NCBI GenBank assembly: GCA_942486035.1
Contig: CALNXK010000377.1
Span: 32,501 to 96,500 of the forward strand
Reading direction: 5' to 3'
DNA from: Porites lobata
Taxonomy: Eukaryota; Cnidaria; Anthozoa; Scleractinia; Poritidae
Length of the DNA: 64,000 bases
Part shown: positions 24,267 to 35,900 of the stretch, piece by piece
Position numbering within the stretch: the stretch's first letter is position 1
How the letters are laid out: each line of letters opens with the position of its first letter
Translations under genes and position numbers: made by a program
Notes under the pieces: generated by a model
The model's input: the letters and a program-made list of their open reading frames with translations, nothing else
The model's database searches: none
What the model was told of the DNA's origin: nothing

Positions 24267-27200
24267 TCAACCCTGTTCAATCTTCATCTGTCGTTCACGC
24301 GCGCGGACAAGCGACTCAAGAGCTCGTGCGCGGAATTCCAGCTCTTTCAGCTCTGCTTCTTCGTCCGCGGTTGGTCCATCAAATTGGCCTGGGTCACCTT
24401 TATTGTTTTCTTGCATGGCACTTCTTCCTGCAAACAAAGACACGTGAAGGGAAGTATGGCTTGTTAAAGGAGCCGTGTTACGAAACTTATCAAACTTCAA
24501 ACAATGGGAACCGCCACTACAGGGTGTCCCAAAAGTTCGTTCCTCTAGTTTGTTGCGCTGTAACTTTTGATCAAGACTTTATTTTTGCATGAAATGTTTA
24601 AAAGATGCTTTAATTGCTCTCTCGATTACTTGTATTCAGAAGTTCAGTAACCAGCACTTCAGTAACCAGCATGCCTTCTTTGTTTCTTTTTAATCACATT
24701 CCGTTAAGACGTTGCGGCATAGTGTGGGAAACGCGATCTAACGCCAGTAGAGGTCCAGATGATTCATTTTGAGCTTTTCTTATCACGTCAGTGGTACGCA
24801 GAAGCCATTTCGACCCCCAAAACATCATTTTTTAGATTAGGCAGCTGTAACAAAATTTGGGGGGCATTCATCCAAAAAAGCCTTTCCACACTAAGGCTTC
24901 TTTACAAATTTGAGAAGAGCTGAGCGTAAACGTTGCTTGACGAACTGAGGAAAGCTAAACCTTCGGTTTATTTTCATGAATCTGCTCCAGACTTAGCTTG
25001 ATAACTGTTGTAAGAAATACCTTGATGAGTTCCTCTGTTGTACCTAGCCTTCTTTAAAATTAGTTTTAGCTGCTTTATTCATGACTTTCGTTTTTCCTCC
25101 TTTTTTCTTGTTTTCAAAACCTTCATTTCTTGTTGACCATTTTACCACCCCCAATTTTCTGGATTCGGATTTTTCCAGGTTTTAGCACTTTCTTTATGTG
25201 ACGAAGCAGTAGATCGAAGTATACCTGGTTATGCTTTCACCTAGCTGAGCGTTTTTGCTTTATCTTTCATGATATTCACAAAAAAGGAGGAAGGCATTCG
25301 AGCAATTTGGGCTATAAGATACAAAAATTTGTGGACGGAAATATACTAGCGCACACCCACTTTTGGCGCGAAAGTACACAAATCGAAAATTCGAGTCGAA
25401 AGAAGGCACAACAACTATGACATATTAAATTAGATTTAAAACACCAGACTTTTATTTAAACGATTTGCTTATCAAGTCCAACCGCACTGGATTACAGGCT
25501 TATACAGCAGAGGAACGAACTTTTGGGACACCCCGTAAATTGAGTGAAACATAAAAATAATAAACAGCTCATAACATTAAAAGAAGGTATAAAGAGAGAG
25601 CTTTAGATTTGAGGACGAGAACGACTGCGAGTAACAGAGTTGTGTTAAAAACAAAAAACAAAAAAAAGAACAAGACATCCCGGAAAACTTCAATTTACTT
25701 TTTTTTTTTTTTTTATCAACAAAGTTAGTATGGTTATTTATCCTTAAGGAGGTTAAGCCCTCTCCCTATAGCAAAATGGTAAAACTTCTTACATTTGATA
25801 ACTTGTTCCCGCCACTATGACATTCTCGCTAAAACTCGAAGTAGAATGGCGACGGCTATCACGTTTTCCTGCCAAAATGACGCTGGTTCACGCGTGAGAT
25901 AATCTCGTCCTCTAAATCGCCGTCGTCTCAGAATCTAAAGCTCTCTCATAACGCAGCAAATACAAAATGAGGAAGACATGGACAAACTTGAGGTGGTATT
26001 GAAACAGACTGCAATTGCGTTTTTGGTAAAGTCAATAGCCTCACAGCTTTTCAAAGTTCATTTTTGTGGTTTGTAACGTTTGTTAATCATTGTAATACTT
26101 AATTCTGCCGACAGTTTGCTATCTCGAAGGAAGATGATGTGCACTGCCGGAAAACAAATATAAATGAAGTTATAACCATAGCAGTCGTAATCGCAATTCA
26201 CAGCGGTTAGCATGCATAACTCCACAATTGTTTTTCGGGATTCACTTGTAATACACTTTAGCTCTGGCCTGTTCCTAATGTACGGATACTCGTAGCTCAG
26301 TTGGTAGAACAATGCACCGCTAACGCAGAGGCAATGGGTTCGAATTCTGCTGACGCCTTGGTTTTTTTTTTTTTTTTGGGGGATTAATTTGCAATTGCTT
26401 TTGTATTTACGATTGCGAGGGCCATAAATTCATTTACTTTACTATCTAGTAGGCGATTCCAGCATGACTAACCACTGATCATAGATCTCAGTGGTTTAAA
26501 GCAGCCACGACTCAAATTTAGCCAACATGTTTTCAAATTTGCCGTGTTCACTATTACCTGTTTGAAGTTTACTTTTCCAAACGTACATTTGGAAGTTTAC
26601 TTCACTTTAAGATAATTTCGCATAGAACGGCAAAATATTGACTAAAAACGACAATAAAATTGTCCACCATAAAGACAGTCAAAAGCACAAAATTAGAGCG
26701 CTCGCCCTTCGAATTCGTCAGAGCATTCACATTGGCCGCAGGATGTCAAACATGTTAATTGAAAAAGGTATCTGTACTATCTGTACTCTCTAAAACTATC
26801 TGTACTTGACACAAGCCTTCCTTGATATGCGGATGCCTCTGTCACTCTCTGCCCCATGTCGACTGTCACTTCGACCGAGGTGATTCTTTTATTCATGCAT
26901 GTAAGAAAAGATTAACAGAAAATATGACACAGAAACAAATACGCAAAAAAAAGGGAAGGAAAAATACACAGAAGCATGTGAGCACGAAACAACGTTTAGA
27001 ACACTAAACCTAATTTTGTGCCGCCTGTTTTTGTTATTATTATTATTATTTCATTTTATTCTATAATTATTTTTTATATACATGGATAGTGCCGCAGCAA
27101 GCGAAAAGCAAATAGAGAGGGCTCGTTTGATGCTGTTTTCATTTGCCATTTTCGAGACCGTGCTGTTACTTGCATCGTGGTATTACAAACCTACATGTAG

Positions 27201-30200
27201 ACCTACCTCCAACAAGTTCGTCAATTTCTTCTTGGTTTGGAATTGTAATCATTTCCTGGAAAATGATCATATCATTTTCTTTCTTCTCCTCTTCTCTTCC
27301 GGTTTTGATTCTCTCTTGTTTCCTTTCACTGTCGGAATCCTGAATTTCATCGAGAAACAAAGCCATTAAGATCGTGGACAATTCTGCTTTTCAGAAACTC
27401 ATGGGGAGAATGGATATAAGCTTTGCAGGGTATTGATTTCTGGGATTGTTTGGGTTAAGCCTAGTTCTCATATGCCGCCGGTACTACTCCAACATATGAA
27501 GACATAACGCCGACGGCTCAAGAAATATCGCAGGTTTTTAACGCCGGTATGCCTGTGAAGTCGAACTCGAGTCAACTTCTCAGGCATGCCGGCGGTAAAG
27601 ACTGACATGGCCTCTGTGTGTTGCCGGCGACTTCTGTTCTCACATCGGAACGGTATCGCAGGCAGTACCGGTAGCCGTGTCGGAGTCATGTCGCAGGTGG
27701 CTCGGCGGTATAAGGCTTTACCAATCATAAGTAACGTTCGTCCCGGAAACCCTTGCGCTAAAAGCTTGTACCCATTCCCCCCACAGTTTAAAGTGGGAAG
27801 TTTACAAGCTTCTTTACAGGTACTTAACATTTTTGTTTACATTGTTAGTTATGGTGTGGTCGTTTGAATTGAGCCACTTAAATAAATCTTTTATTAATCA
27901 CCGGTACCTATAAGTTTGTCGTGGCCATTCTCCAAGTTGTATTTAAGAACTACTTGATTAACCTTACAGTGCACGAAGTGAACTCCCAATCACTTTTTAA
28001 ACATTTGTTGATCAAACTCAAAAGAAAATGTTCTCTTGCCAAACTTCATTGTATTCCGTACCACACGCCTACTTCTTCAGTTGACACCTCTGAACTTTAA
28101 AGCGATTTATGTGAGTAAGTAACGTTCGTCCCGGAAACCCTTGCGCTAAAAGCTTGTACCCATTCCCCCCACAGTTTAAAGTGGGAAGTTTACAAGCTTC
28201 TTTACAGGTACAGGTACAGGTAAACATTTGTTGATCAAACTCAAAAGAAAATGTTCTCTTGCCAAACTTCATTGTATTCCGTACCACACGCCTACTTCTT
28301 CAGTTGACACCTCTGAACTTTAAAGCGATTTATGTGAGTAAGTAACGTTCGTCCCGGAAACCCTTGCGTATATATTAAGACTACAAGACATAAGAACTCA
28401 GGACATTTCCTTTTAGCAGGCTCACTGTGCTGTTCAATTTGTAGTTGGGGCCATGAATCACATTTTTTTTATTATTTGCTTGTCAATAATTATGTCACAA
28501 ATTAAAATTTTGCTCATGCTCGGGAAACAGCTTTTAGTTGTGATTTTAATGTAATATCAACTTCAATTCGATTCATTAGTGACTCTTGAGCACTTGGGCT
28601 ATCTCTGCGCTTCATATTAATCAATATTAGAGAAATTTTAATATGGTAAATTACCAGGTTTCTTATTTTATCCTCCTCTTCATGTTGTTCCTGTGCCACT
28701 ATTAGTTTTTCACGGTTTTCTGGTTCTCCACTGCTCTCATCTTCAGATGAATCCACATCTTTACCAGTGATGATACTTTCAAGCTGCCTTTTTGATAGTA
28801 ACTGCAGCTGTTCTGAGCAAAGATTCTTTACTTCCTTGAAGCTTAGCTTCTGAGAGCAATAAAAAATATTTCATAAAACAAGGATTTAACACGGAAAAAC
28901 TAGAACTTCTCTGGCCCCCTTGTTAGCCTTTTATTGGCCCCTTAAAAGAGAAAAAAGGAAGGCAAGAAAAGTGAAAGAAGAGTGGGGGCAGCAAATCGAG
29001 CAAAAGTCAAGATTTGAAATTTGGGTTTCTGCGCATGCCCAAACTTCAGAAACTGATATTTTGCATCTCAAACAGAAGGCCACTAAGTGCCCGAACCGAA
29101 AAGTGCATGAGTCACACTGTCAATTGCTTGTGTTAGTTTTAGCCAGACAGTGACGAGAAAACTAAACTGCAAAATTCCGGGGGGCAAATGGATTAAGTTT
29201 CAGATTCACTGGAGAAAACATGTAATAAGACAAACACTGCTCTAGCCTTCTTCTCTTCTTCTTCCGAGAACCCTACATCCTTCAAAAATGAAGATTCTTG
29301 TGAGGGGTCTTTAAAAGTAAATAAATAAATGAATATCCACTAACATATATAATATTATTATACTATAATAAATTATCTTTTCACAGGTCTTATGGGGGTT
29401 ACACTGTATGTTTGAGGGTGCCTTTGTGGATGGCATCCTTAAAACAAAAGCCACAGATCATTCACTGACAACGTATCATACTGTTAGCCTCAAATTGCTC
29501 ACATGTGGTTTCTAGACTAGGTCAGCCTCAAATTTCCCCAACTGGGATTTGCTGTTTAAGGGGGATCTCTAATTCAACCACTAAGGGGCAATCATGGTTA
29601 GAGATGCCAGGTACAATGTCTATCTGGCAGATTCTACATGTACAGATGTAGTTGGGTTGTTTGTACACCTAACAACTACATGTCCTCTAGTCAGTTCTTC
29701 AATTCCACCATTTGCCTGTGTAGCTAGCTACCGGTAATCATAAGAAAAGAAACAAAAATAATTTATATCTTTTACAAGGTACATATATGTACAGTTCAAG
29801 TACCTTCAAAATGTCTGGCATCATCTCTTTCACTTCCTTCTTTGAGATGATTGTAAAGAGCTGTTCATGAAGTTCTGCTTTGTCATCAAGAAACTCTGTT
29901 AGAGGTGTGATGCTTTCACTGTCACTCTTGTTTCTTTTACTTTCTGTTTTGGTGCTGTCACTTTCAATGTCCTGTGATGAACTGGATGACTTAAACTTTT
30001 TGCTTTTCCCAGACTTACTCCTGTAAGATAAATGGATGGATTGGTCAATAATACATTGAACAATGAGAAAATATTATTTTCAATTATCTGGTTAAACCAG
30101 TATTTAAACTTTAAGTGTATAGATTTTTCTCTAGGGTTCCAACACTAATCATAGTTAATAGAGTGGAATGGTTATGAAGCCTGAGTTACAGTAAACACCT

Positions 30201-32074
30201 GCTAATAAGAAACAGTGGATTAAGAAGCTCCTGGCAAAAATTGCCAATAAGTACCCCAAACCACAAGAACCTATTTTACAGGACATTAGACTTCAAAAAA
30301 GTAGGTTCTTATTGGCAGGTGTTTACTGTTTACATATGTTTTTGTGGACCTGGAGGTGTACAAGTTACATTCAATGGCAGTGACCTATCATTTTGATCTT
30401 ATCGACCAATAAAGGGAGCACATTAATTTATTCAGTCACAATTTGTGAACATGCTGGAAAATAATTTTCCAATGGGGGGGGAGGGCTTCCAAAAACTAAA
30501 ATCGACATAGCTTACATGTACACCAGTCTGCAGAGTATATGGCAGAAATAGACGAGATCTCATGCATGCAGAACCTGCAATACGATTTTTTATGCCAGAA
30601 TACGGGTGCATGCCCATAGAGAGGCTAATTATTAAAAGGATGCGAGATTTACATGTTAAGCACATTTCCAGCTGTTTTAGATGACCTAAATTTCAAATTT
30701 CAAACTAGTATGTTCATGCTATACCATTCAGTTCACTCAAAAGAAAGGCTGCAAACAAGATTACAGACAAATTGCCAGTCCATTCATTCGTTTATAACCT
30801 CACCATACTGATGAGAAAGCAAAAGTAAAAGCAAGGGATGTGGAAAGTGGTAGCCTGCGTAGCTTGGGAGAACCGAGAGGTTAGGACAGATTTGGCAAAA
30901 AATATCATGGCTACGCCCCTGAAAGTCAGGTGCAAAACTCTTTGTAGGCCCAACGCTGCTGCGTACAATGTTACGATTTTGTTGTGCGCAAAAAGCTTTT
31001 TTAAAAAAAGCTCGCGCGTGCACTTGCCATACTCCGCATACTGGCATGTATGTGCAATATGCAGGACCTGAACAATCGATGAAAATCGATGATCGGAAAA
31101 TCAATCGATCAATCGATGACAATCGATTAATTACGGTTGATTAGCATCGATTGGCATCGGCCAATTGATGATCAATCGATAATCACACTTAGGTGGTCGC
31201 GAACTTTATCGATTGCCATTGATTGGCACTATTCATGTCTCCGTATCTTCAGGTATCGCGGGATTGTACACAGATCGTACATTGTTTTTAAACCTCAGTA
31301 GCAAAGTTTGAGAATTGTTCATCGATGTGGCTCCGTGAAAATCAGCACAAATAATTAAGACAATTAACATATCTCGTTGTCAGTGTACAAACTTGATCGA
31401 TTTAGCTTTGAGTTTATTGCAAAGATTCAACTGACCTGGGACGCAGTCGTCGTTCAAACACGATTAAGCATATTGTTAATGTGTAATGTGTAACTTTATT
31501 AGTACTCGATGAAATTGGCAATTGAAATGTTTGACTGAATAGGTAATCGATTGATATTGCATATTGATAACAATCTATTATGTTAATTGATCGATTCCCA
31601 TCGATTATCGATTGATATTGATAATCGATGATAATCAATAATCACAAAAATTTTAGTGATCGATTGTCCATCGATTATCAATATCAATCGATTAATTGAT
31701 ATCGATTGTCATCGATTGTTATCGATTGCCATCGATTATCGATTTCATCGATTGTTCAGGTCCTGAATATGATATGGAAGGAGATAATGCAATGTGTTTC
31801 AACCAAATGTGATCAGCACTGCAGATGGAAATGGAAAATATAGACCTTTGTATTATATAACGCGCAAACATCGAGTGCCCAACACGAATTATTAAATAAG
31901 GCTGTGCTCTCAGTCATCATTACCAAGCTCATTTGCTATTAAACTGCATAAAAAATCATTATAAGCTTAATGTTTAGAAAAAAAAAACCTGTGTTTGTGC
32001 TTTCTCTTCTTTGATTTCTTCTTCTTTTCAGTAATTTGCGTCGAAGAGTCAGGAGAAACAGCTTTCTTGTCCAT
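24267..32074 (-). CDS. CAAP1: Caspase activity and apoptosis inhibitor 1-like protein
   Basis: Five coding exons on the minus strand: 31989-32074 (ATG at 32074-32072), 29804-30020, 28655-28849, 27207-27339 and 24267-24427 (TGA at 24269-24267). Splice sites are canonical, all phases match, and the product is about 263 residues. Order of parts: Lys-rich N-terminus (EKKKKSKKRKHKHR), Ser-rich linker, a helical core (DDKAELHEQLFTIISKKEV then KLSFKEVKNLCSEQLQLLS), an acidic Glu/Asp region, and the C-terminal helix AELKELEFRARALESLV. Core and C-terminal helix match human CAAP1 as I recall it (LLELEMRARAIKALM), but the protein is shorter than the human one (about 361). CAAP1 is reported to restrain caspase activation; the molecular mechanism is unclear. 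A 5' untranslated exon near 32194-32240 with a GTAAGT donor is likely. It is divergent from OMA1. Introns hold a mariner-like element, MITEs, a tRNA-like sequence and a fold-back element. Confidence 0.85.
24520..25535. mobile_element. Degenerate Tc1/mariner-like element
   Basis: Left end TA|CAGGGTGTCCCAAAAGTTCG; right end is the complement GGACACCCCG|TA. TIRs of about 27 bp ending in GTTCCTCT, a TA target duplication (24518-24519, 25536-25537) and a length of 1016 bp all fit mariner. I find no open transposase frame, so it is non-autonomous or decayed. It lies in the last CAAP1 intron, only about 90 bp from the terminal exon. Confidence 0.8.
25593..25951. mobile_element. MITE with GAGAGCTTTAGATT ends
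   Basis: Left end GAGAGAGCTTTAGATTTGAG-GACGAGAACGACTGCGAG; right end is the complement (CTCGTCCTC...CGTCGTCTCAGAATCTAAAGCTCTCTC). Contains a T-run at 25700-25714. No coding. CAAP1 intron. Confidence 0.7.
26286..26356 (+). tRNA. tRNA-like sequence (pseudo-tRNA or SINE head)
   Basis: Contains an A-box-like TAGCTCAGTTGGTAGA and a B-box GGTTCGAATTC with about the right spacing, and a T-run follows at 26363. The acceptor arms do not pair, so it is probably a tRNA pseudogene or a short tRNA-derived SINE rather than a working tRNA. The loop reads CCGCTAA (GCT anticodon position). CAAP1 intron. Confidence 0.5.
27731..28366. repeat. Nested direct duplications with ACAGGT expansion
   Basis: A 92-bp block starting GTAACGTTCGTCCCGGAAAC occurs at about 27731 and 28121, with its first 27 bases again at 28342. 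A second block of about 140 bp, starting ACATTTGTTGATCAAACTC, occurs at 28001 and 28224. At one junction the hexamer ACAGGT is expanded to about three copies (28204-28221), while the first block has one. Copies are almost identical. CAAP1 intron. Confidence 0.9.
31062..31765. mobile_element. Fold-back element 1, ATCGATTG minisatellite arms
   Basis: Ends are exact inverted copies (CAGGACCTGAACAATCGATG and its complement) flanked by AATATG on both sides (31056-31061, 31766-31771), a 6-bp target duplication. Both arms consist of ATCGATTGNN-type units with a repeat length of about 10 bp. About 290 bp of unique sequence lies in the middle (about 31240-31530). No transposase. First CAAP1 intron. 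Confidence 0.8.
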
Positions 32075-32913
32075 GAATAAGCTATAAATTTAAGCTTAAA
32101 AACTATAATACGCTCGTTTAAAAAGTGTGGATGCCATGTTTTTCTCAATTGCAGACAATTAAAATTCGCATATTTGAAGTAAATACTTACTCCTTAGTAG
32201 CCGCTCCTTCAAATAAAGCAGTATGGCGGACTGAATGGCGATAAATATGAATATACGATCTACGCTCTTTTTTAACAAGCAAATTAATACAAGATCACGG
32301 AGAATCATGTAATTTTGTTGTGTGTTTGTTTGTTTTTTGAATTTCGTTTTGTGTATGCCAATTTATCATTTGTCCGTATCTGAAACAAATCTTGTCCCCA
32401 TAGGCTGGGACACAACATCAAGAAATCCCACGGAAACGCGTGCAGGATATGACCATAATGTTTTAATACGTAAAAAGTACAAGTATTTAAGGTTATGTTG
32501 CTCACTGAGTTAAGCCTCACACGTACATGTACAGTGTTTAATCAAAGGTTAGACATCACCGTAATAATTTGTCATAAAAGGTATTTTTTTAAATTCTATA
32601 GCGACTATGTTACATTATACTATTTCGATCAGTTAAGCCTATTAAAATTAGCTAGTGATTCCTGGAAACTGGTACAATTAGTGAATTCAGATGTATGATG
32701 ACAGGTAGCAAAACCATTTTGTTACCTGACCTTGTCACAAAGTGGAAAATCAAGTTGTTACATTTGAACTAATCGCTATTTTCCCTTCAATTACAGGTCC
32801 AGAGTCATTGTTGCATTGGCAGAAGAGAGCAGCATTTATATTCCTCTGAATACAAAATCAAATATAATACTTAATTTGTGAACCTTTTAAGCCAATCACC
32901 ATTTAAAGGAGAA
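32075..32913. promoter_or_regulatory. Shared CAAP1/OMA1 divergent promoter region
   Basis: The two start codons are 839 bp apart and point away from each other; no transposable element interrupts the interval. The minus side has a probable 5' untranslated exon with a GTAAGT donor near 32193; the plus side has an acceptor (TTCAATTACAG, ending 32796) before the OMA1 start exon. No TATA box can be assigned with confidence. Confidence 0.5.
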
Positions 32914-35900
32914 ATGAAGTCATTTCAGATAACTAGGTTGTTATGTACAAAGCAATCTACAGGAATGTCTAAGAGTCTTCATCATTCTTTTTTGCGCTGG
33001 CAAGAACATGGAAGTTCTGTATCTTCTGCAGCTCATCGACTTTTAGGGAGACGTGTTTGGTACAGCCATCATTTGGGTAGATCATATTACAAAGGCTCCT
33101 GGGGATACCAACATTTATCTTTCCGAGGATTTCATACAAGTAAACCAAGATTTGCTGCCCCATTGGCACCACTTGCTGCTTTTCTTGTTAAATTAGCTGG
33201 CCCACTATCCAAAGGGATCAAACTGGCTGCTATTGTAGGTGGAAGGTAGGGTTTTACTTTTGATGAACAGTATTTCAATCCCCATCCATACAGCTGCCTC
33301 ACTACTATTATGATCACTTTGATTATGATCCAGCTCGCAAAATACTTTTGCATGTACATTTTCTTATAAGAAAACCCACTGAATGAGGACATTCATCTTG
33401 TTGATAAAGCCCATCACTTCATGGTAATAGAGCACATTTTTCTTTTTAAAGGGCAGACTGGGAGTGTATGTAAAGAGTTTTAGTGTTGAATTCTCACATC
33501 TAAAAAATGTTGTAATTTCCTCAGCAAACAACATCAGCAATGTAATAGCCTCTCTACAAGAAAAGAATCCAGCTACATATGAAGTAAATTTAGTTACAAA
33601 TTGGACATGCGCCCTGCTAACATGACTACCACATCAACCCACCTATTTCATAGTCCTTCAAGTATTGTTTATAGGTGTGATTGCCAGCCAAAATAAATTT
33701 GTTCTTCTACATTCCCATGGGGGAAAGGGAACTAGGGAGTCCAAATTGCCACCTCCCATACTTTGCGTTGCTGGGTTCTGCCCATTTCTTCTTGGCTTTT
33801 TCCCTTTAGGCCTTCTCTGACTGCAAAATATTGAGCATTGCTGAATAATTTCCCCATATTTTTCCTGCTTCCCCTTTTTAAGAACTCCCACCTCTCACCT
33901 TTTCCTCTCCAGCCTTCCTTACCTCTCCTACCCTTGGGCCTGAATTCCCCTAGATATCATCCCCTAGTCCTCCCCCTTATTTTTGCAAATCTGGACCCTC
34001 TCTAATGCCTGTCTCGTATACAGTTTGTAGTAATGACATTCAAAATACTGAGATTGTACAAACAAATACCTCATTCCACGTGAAAACACTTAAAATATTG
34101 ATTTTCCATTTTTCAGGACTTTTCGCAAAAATTGGAAAAACTTATCAGCCAAAAACCGTTTGCAATTGTCTAAGGGGGTCACAGTTTTCATCGGAGGTTT
34201 TGGAGGAGCTTGTGTTGGATTTTACTTCTTTCACTTAGAAGAATCACCTGTGACACACAGGACAAGATTTATGCCAATCTCTCACAAGCAAATGGTAGAA
34301 CTGACTGAAAAGGAGTATAAGAATGTATTGGAAGCATTTGCTGAACACATTCTGCCACCAAACCATCCCGATCATGTGAGAGTTTTCAGGGTTGCGACAA
34401 GATTATTGTTGGCTAATCTTGGTGAGGAGATGAACAATTTATCTTGGCAAGTCAACGTGGTGGAAAGTGATGAAATTAATGCATTTGTTTTACCAGTAAG
34501 TAGCTACAATATTGCTTTTTGCTTTTTGGTTTTGTTTGTCTGAAATCTGGTCCAAAACTCATCAAGACTTCTTTCAAAATTCTAAACATTATTAGGGGAA
34601 TATTGTGAAGTTGTAGTGTGAGGTACTACCCCCTGATGTACTGTATAAAATTGTAAAAAATTGTTAAGAACAAGAAATGATACAAAAGTGCTGTCAAGTT
34701 CAGGTATTTTCATAATAACTTATTTTAGTCTAATGAGAGTGGCACAGTATGATTGTATGATTTTTATTATAGTAATCAAGTTAATAAGTTAGTGAAAGTT
34801 CTAAGTTGACTTTTCATATGTTGTATCTGCAGAATGGCCAGATTTTTATGTTCACTGGAATGCTGAAGCTTTTACACAATGATAATACTCTTGCAACTGT
34901 ACTTGGGCACGAGATATCGCATGCTATTTTGCAACATGGTGTAAGTGTTAACTTAAAATAATGTCAGGGGATGAATTTTAGACCCAATGTTATTTGGATC
35001 TTGTTTACTGTGGGTAATGTCGACCGAGATATCGGTCGATATAGCGGTCGATATAGCGGTCGACACTCGGTCGATAGTCGGTCGACACTCGGTCGACAGT
35101 CGGTCGATACTCGGTCGACACTCGGTAGATAGTCGGTCAACACTCGGTTGACAGTCGGTCGATATAGCGGTCGATAGTCGGTCAATAGTCGGTTGATAGT
35201 GGGTCGACACTCGGTCGAGACACGGCCGATAGTCGTTCCAGATGTGTCTCGGCCGATATAGCTTTTCGTTCACCGACACTTCGCCGACTTTTCGCCGACA
35301 TTTCGCCGACATTTCGCCAACACTTCGCCGACACTTCGCCGATACTTGGTCGATAGTTGGTCGATACTTGACCGATGTGTCAGTCAGTAATTGGTCGACA
35401 CTTAGCATTTCCTACATTTTCCTACATTTTTGCGGGACCACAGGAGCAGCAGATTCAACTTAGGCTGAGACAGGTTCTGTTTAACAGCTAAAACTCAGAC
35501 GATCGGTGATGATACAAACTGGAAAAAAAAAGGTTATCATGTCCTTAATTCCCAGTGCTCTTCGGTTCTCTTCATAGCGTAATCGCGCCTTGCACTGCCA
35601 CATGTTCCCCATCGCATGATAACAGTAATTAATGATGTCTTTGCTTAAGAAAAAAAGCCATTGGACTCACCTGATAAATTAACACACGACTAATATTCGA
35701 ATGACAGTTGACCGATATACCACCGACAGTTGACCGATATACCACCGACAGTTGACCGATATACCACCGACAGTTGACTGATATACCACCGACAGTTGAC
35801 TGATATACCACCGACAGTTGACCGATATATCACCGACAGTTGACCGATATATCACCGAAATATGACCGATAGTAAGTCGAGGTGCGTCGACGAAATATCG

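Noticed and set aside
27468..27830. 120-residue minus-strand ORF
   Set aside because: No family motif, no splice context, and its end lies in a duplicated block; it is within a CAAP1 intron on the coding strand but out of phase with the exons.
34953..35408. 151-residue ORF rich in TDYRP/DRLST
   Set aside because: Translation of the 10-bp minisatellite arm of the fold-back element.
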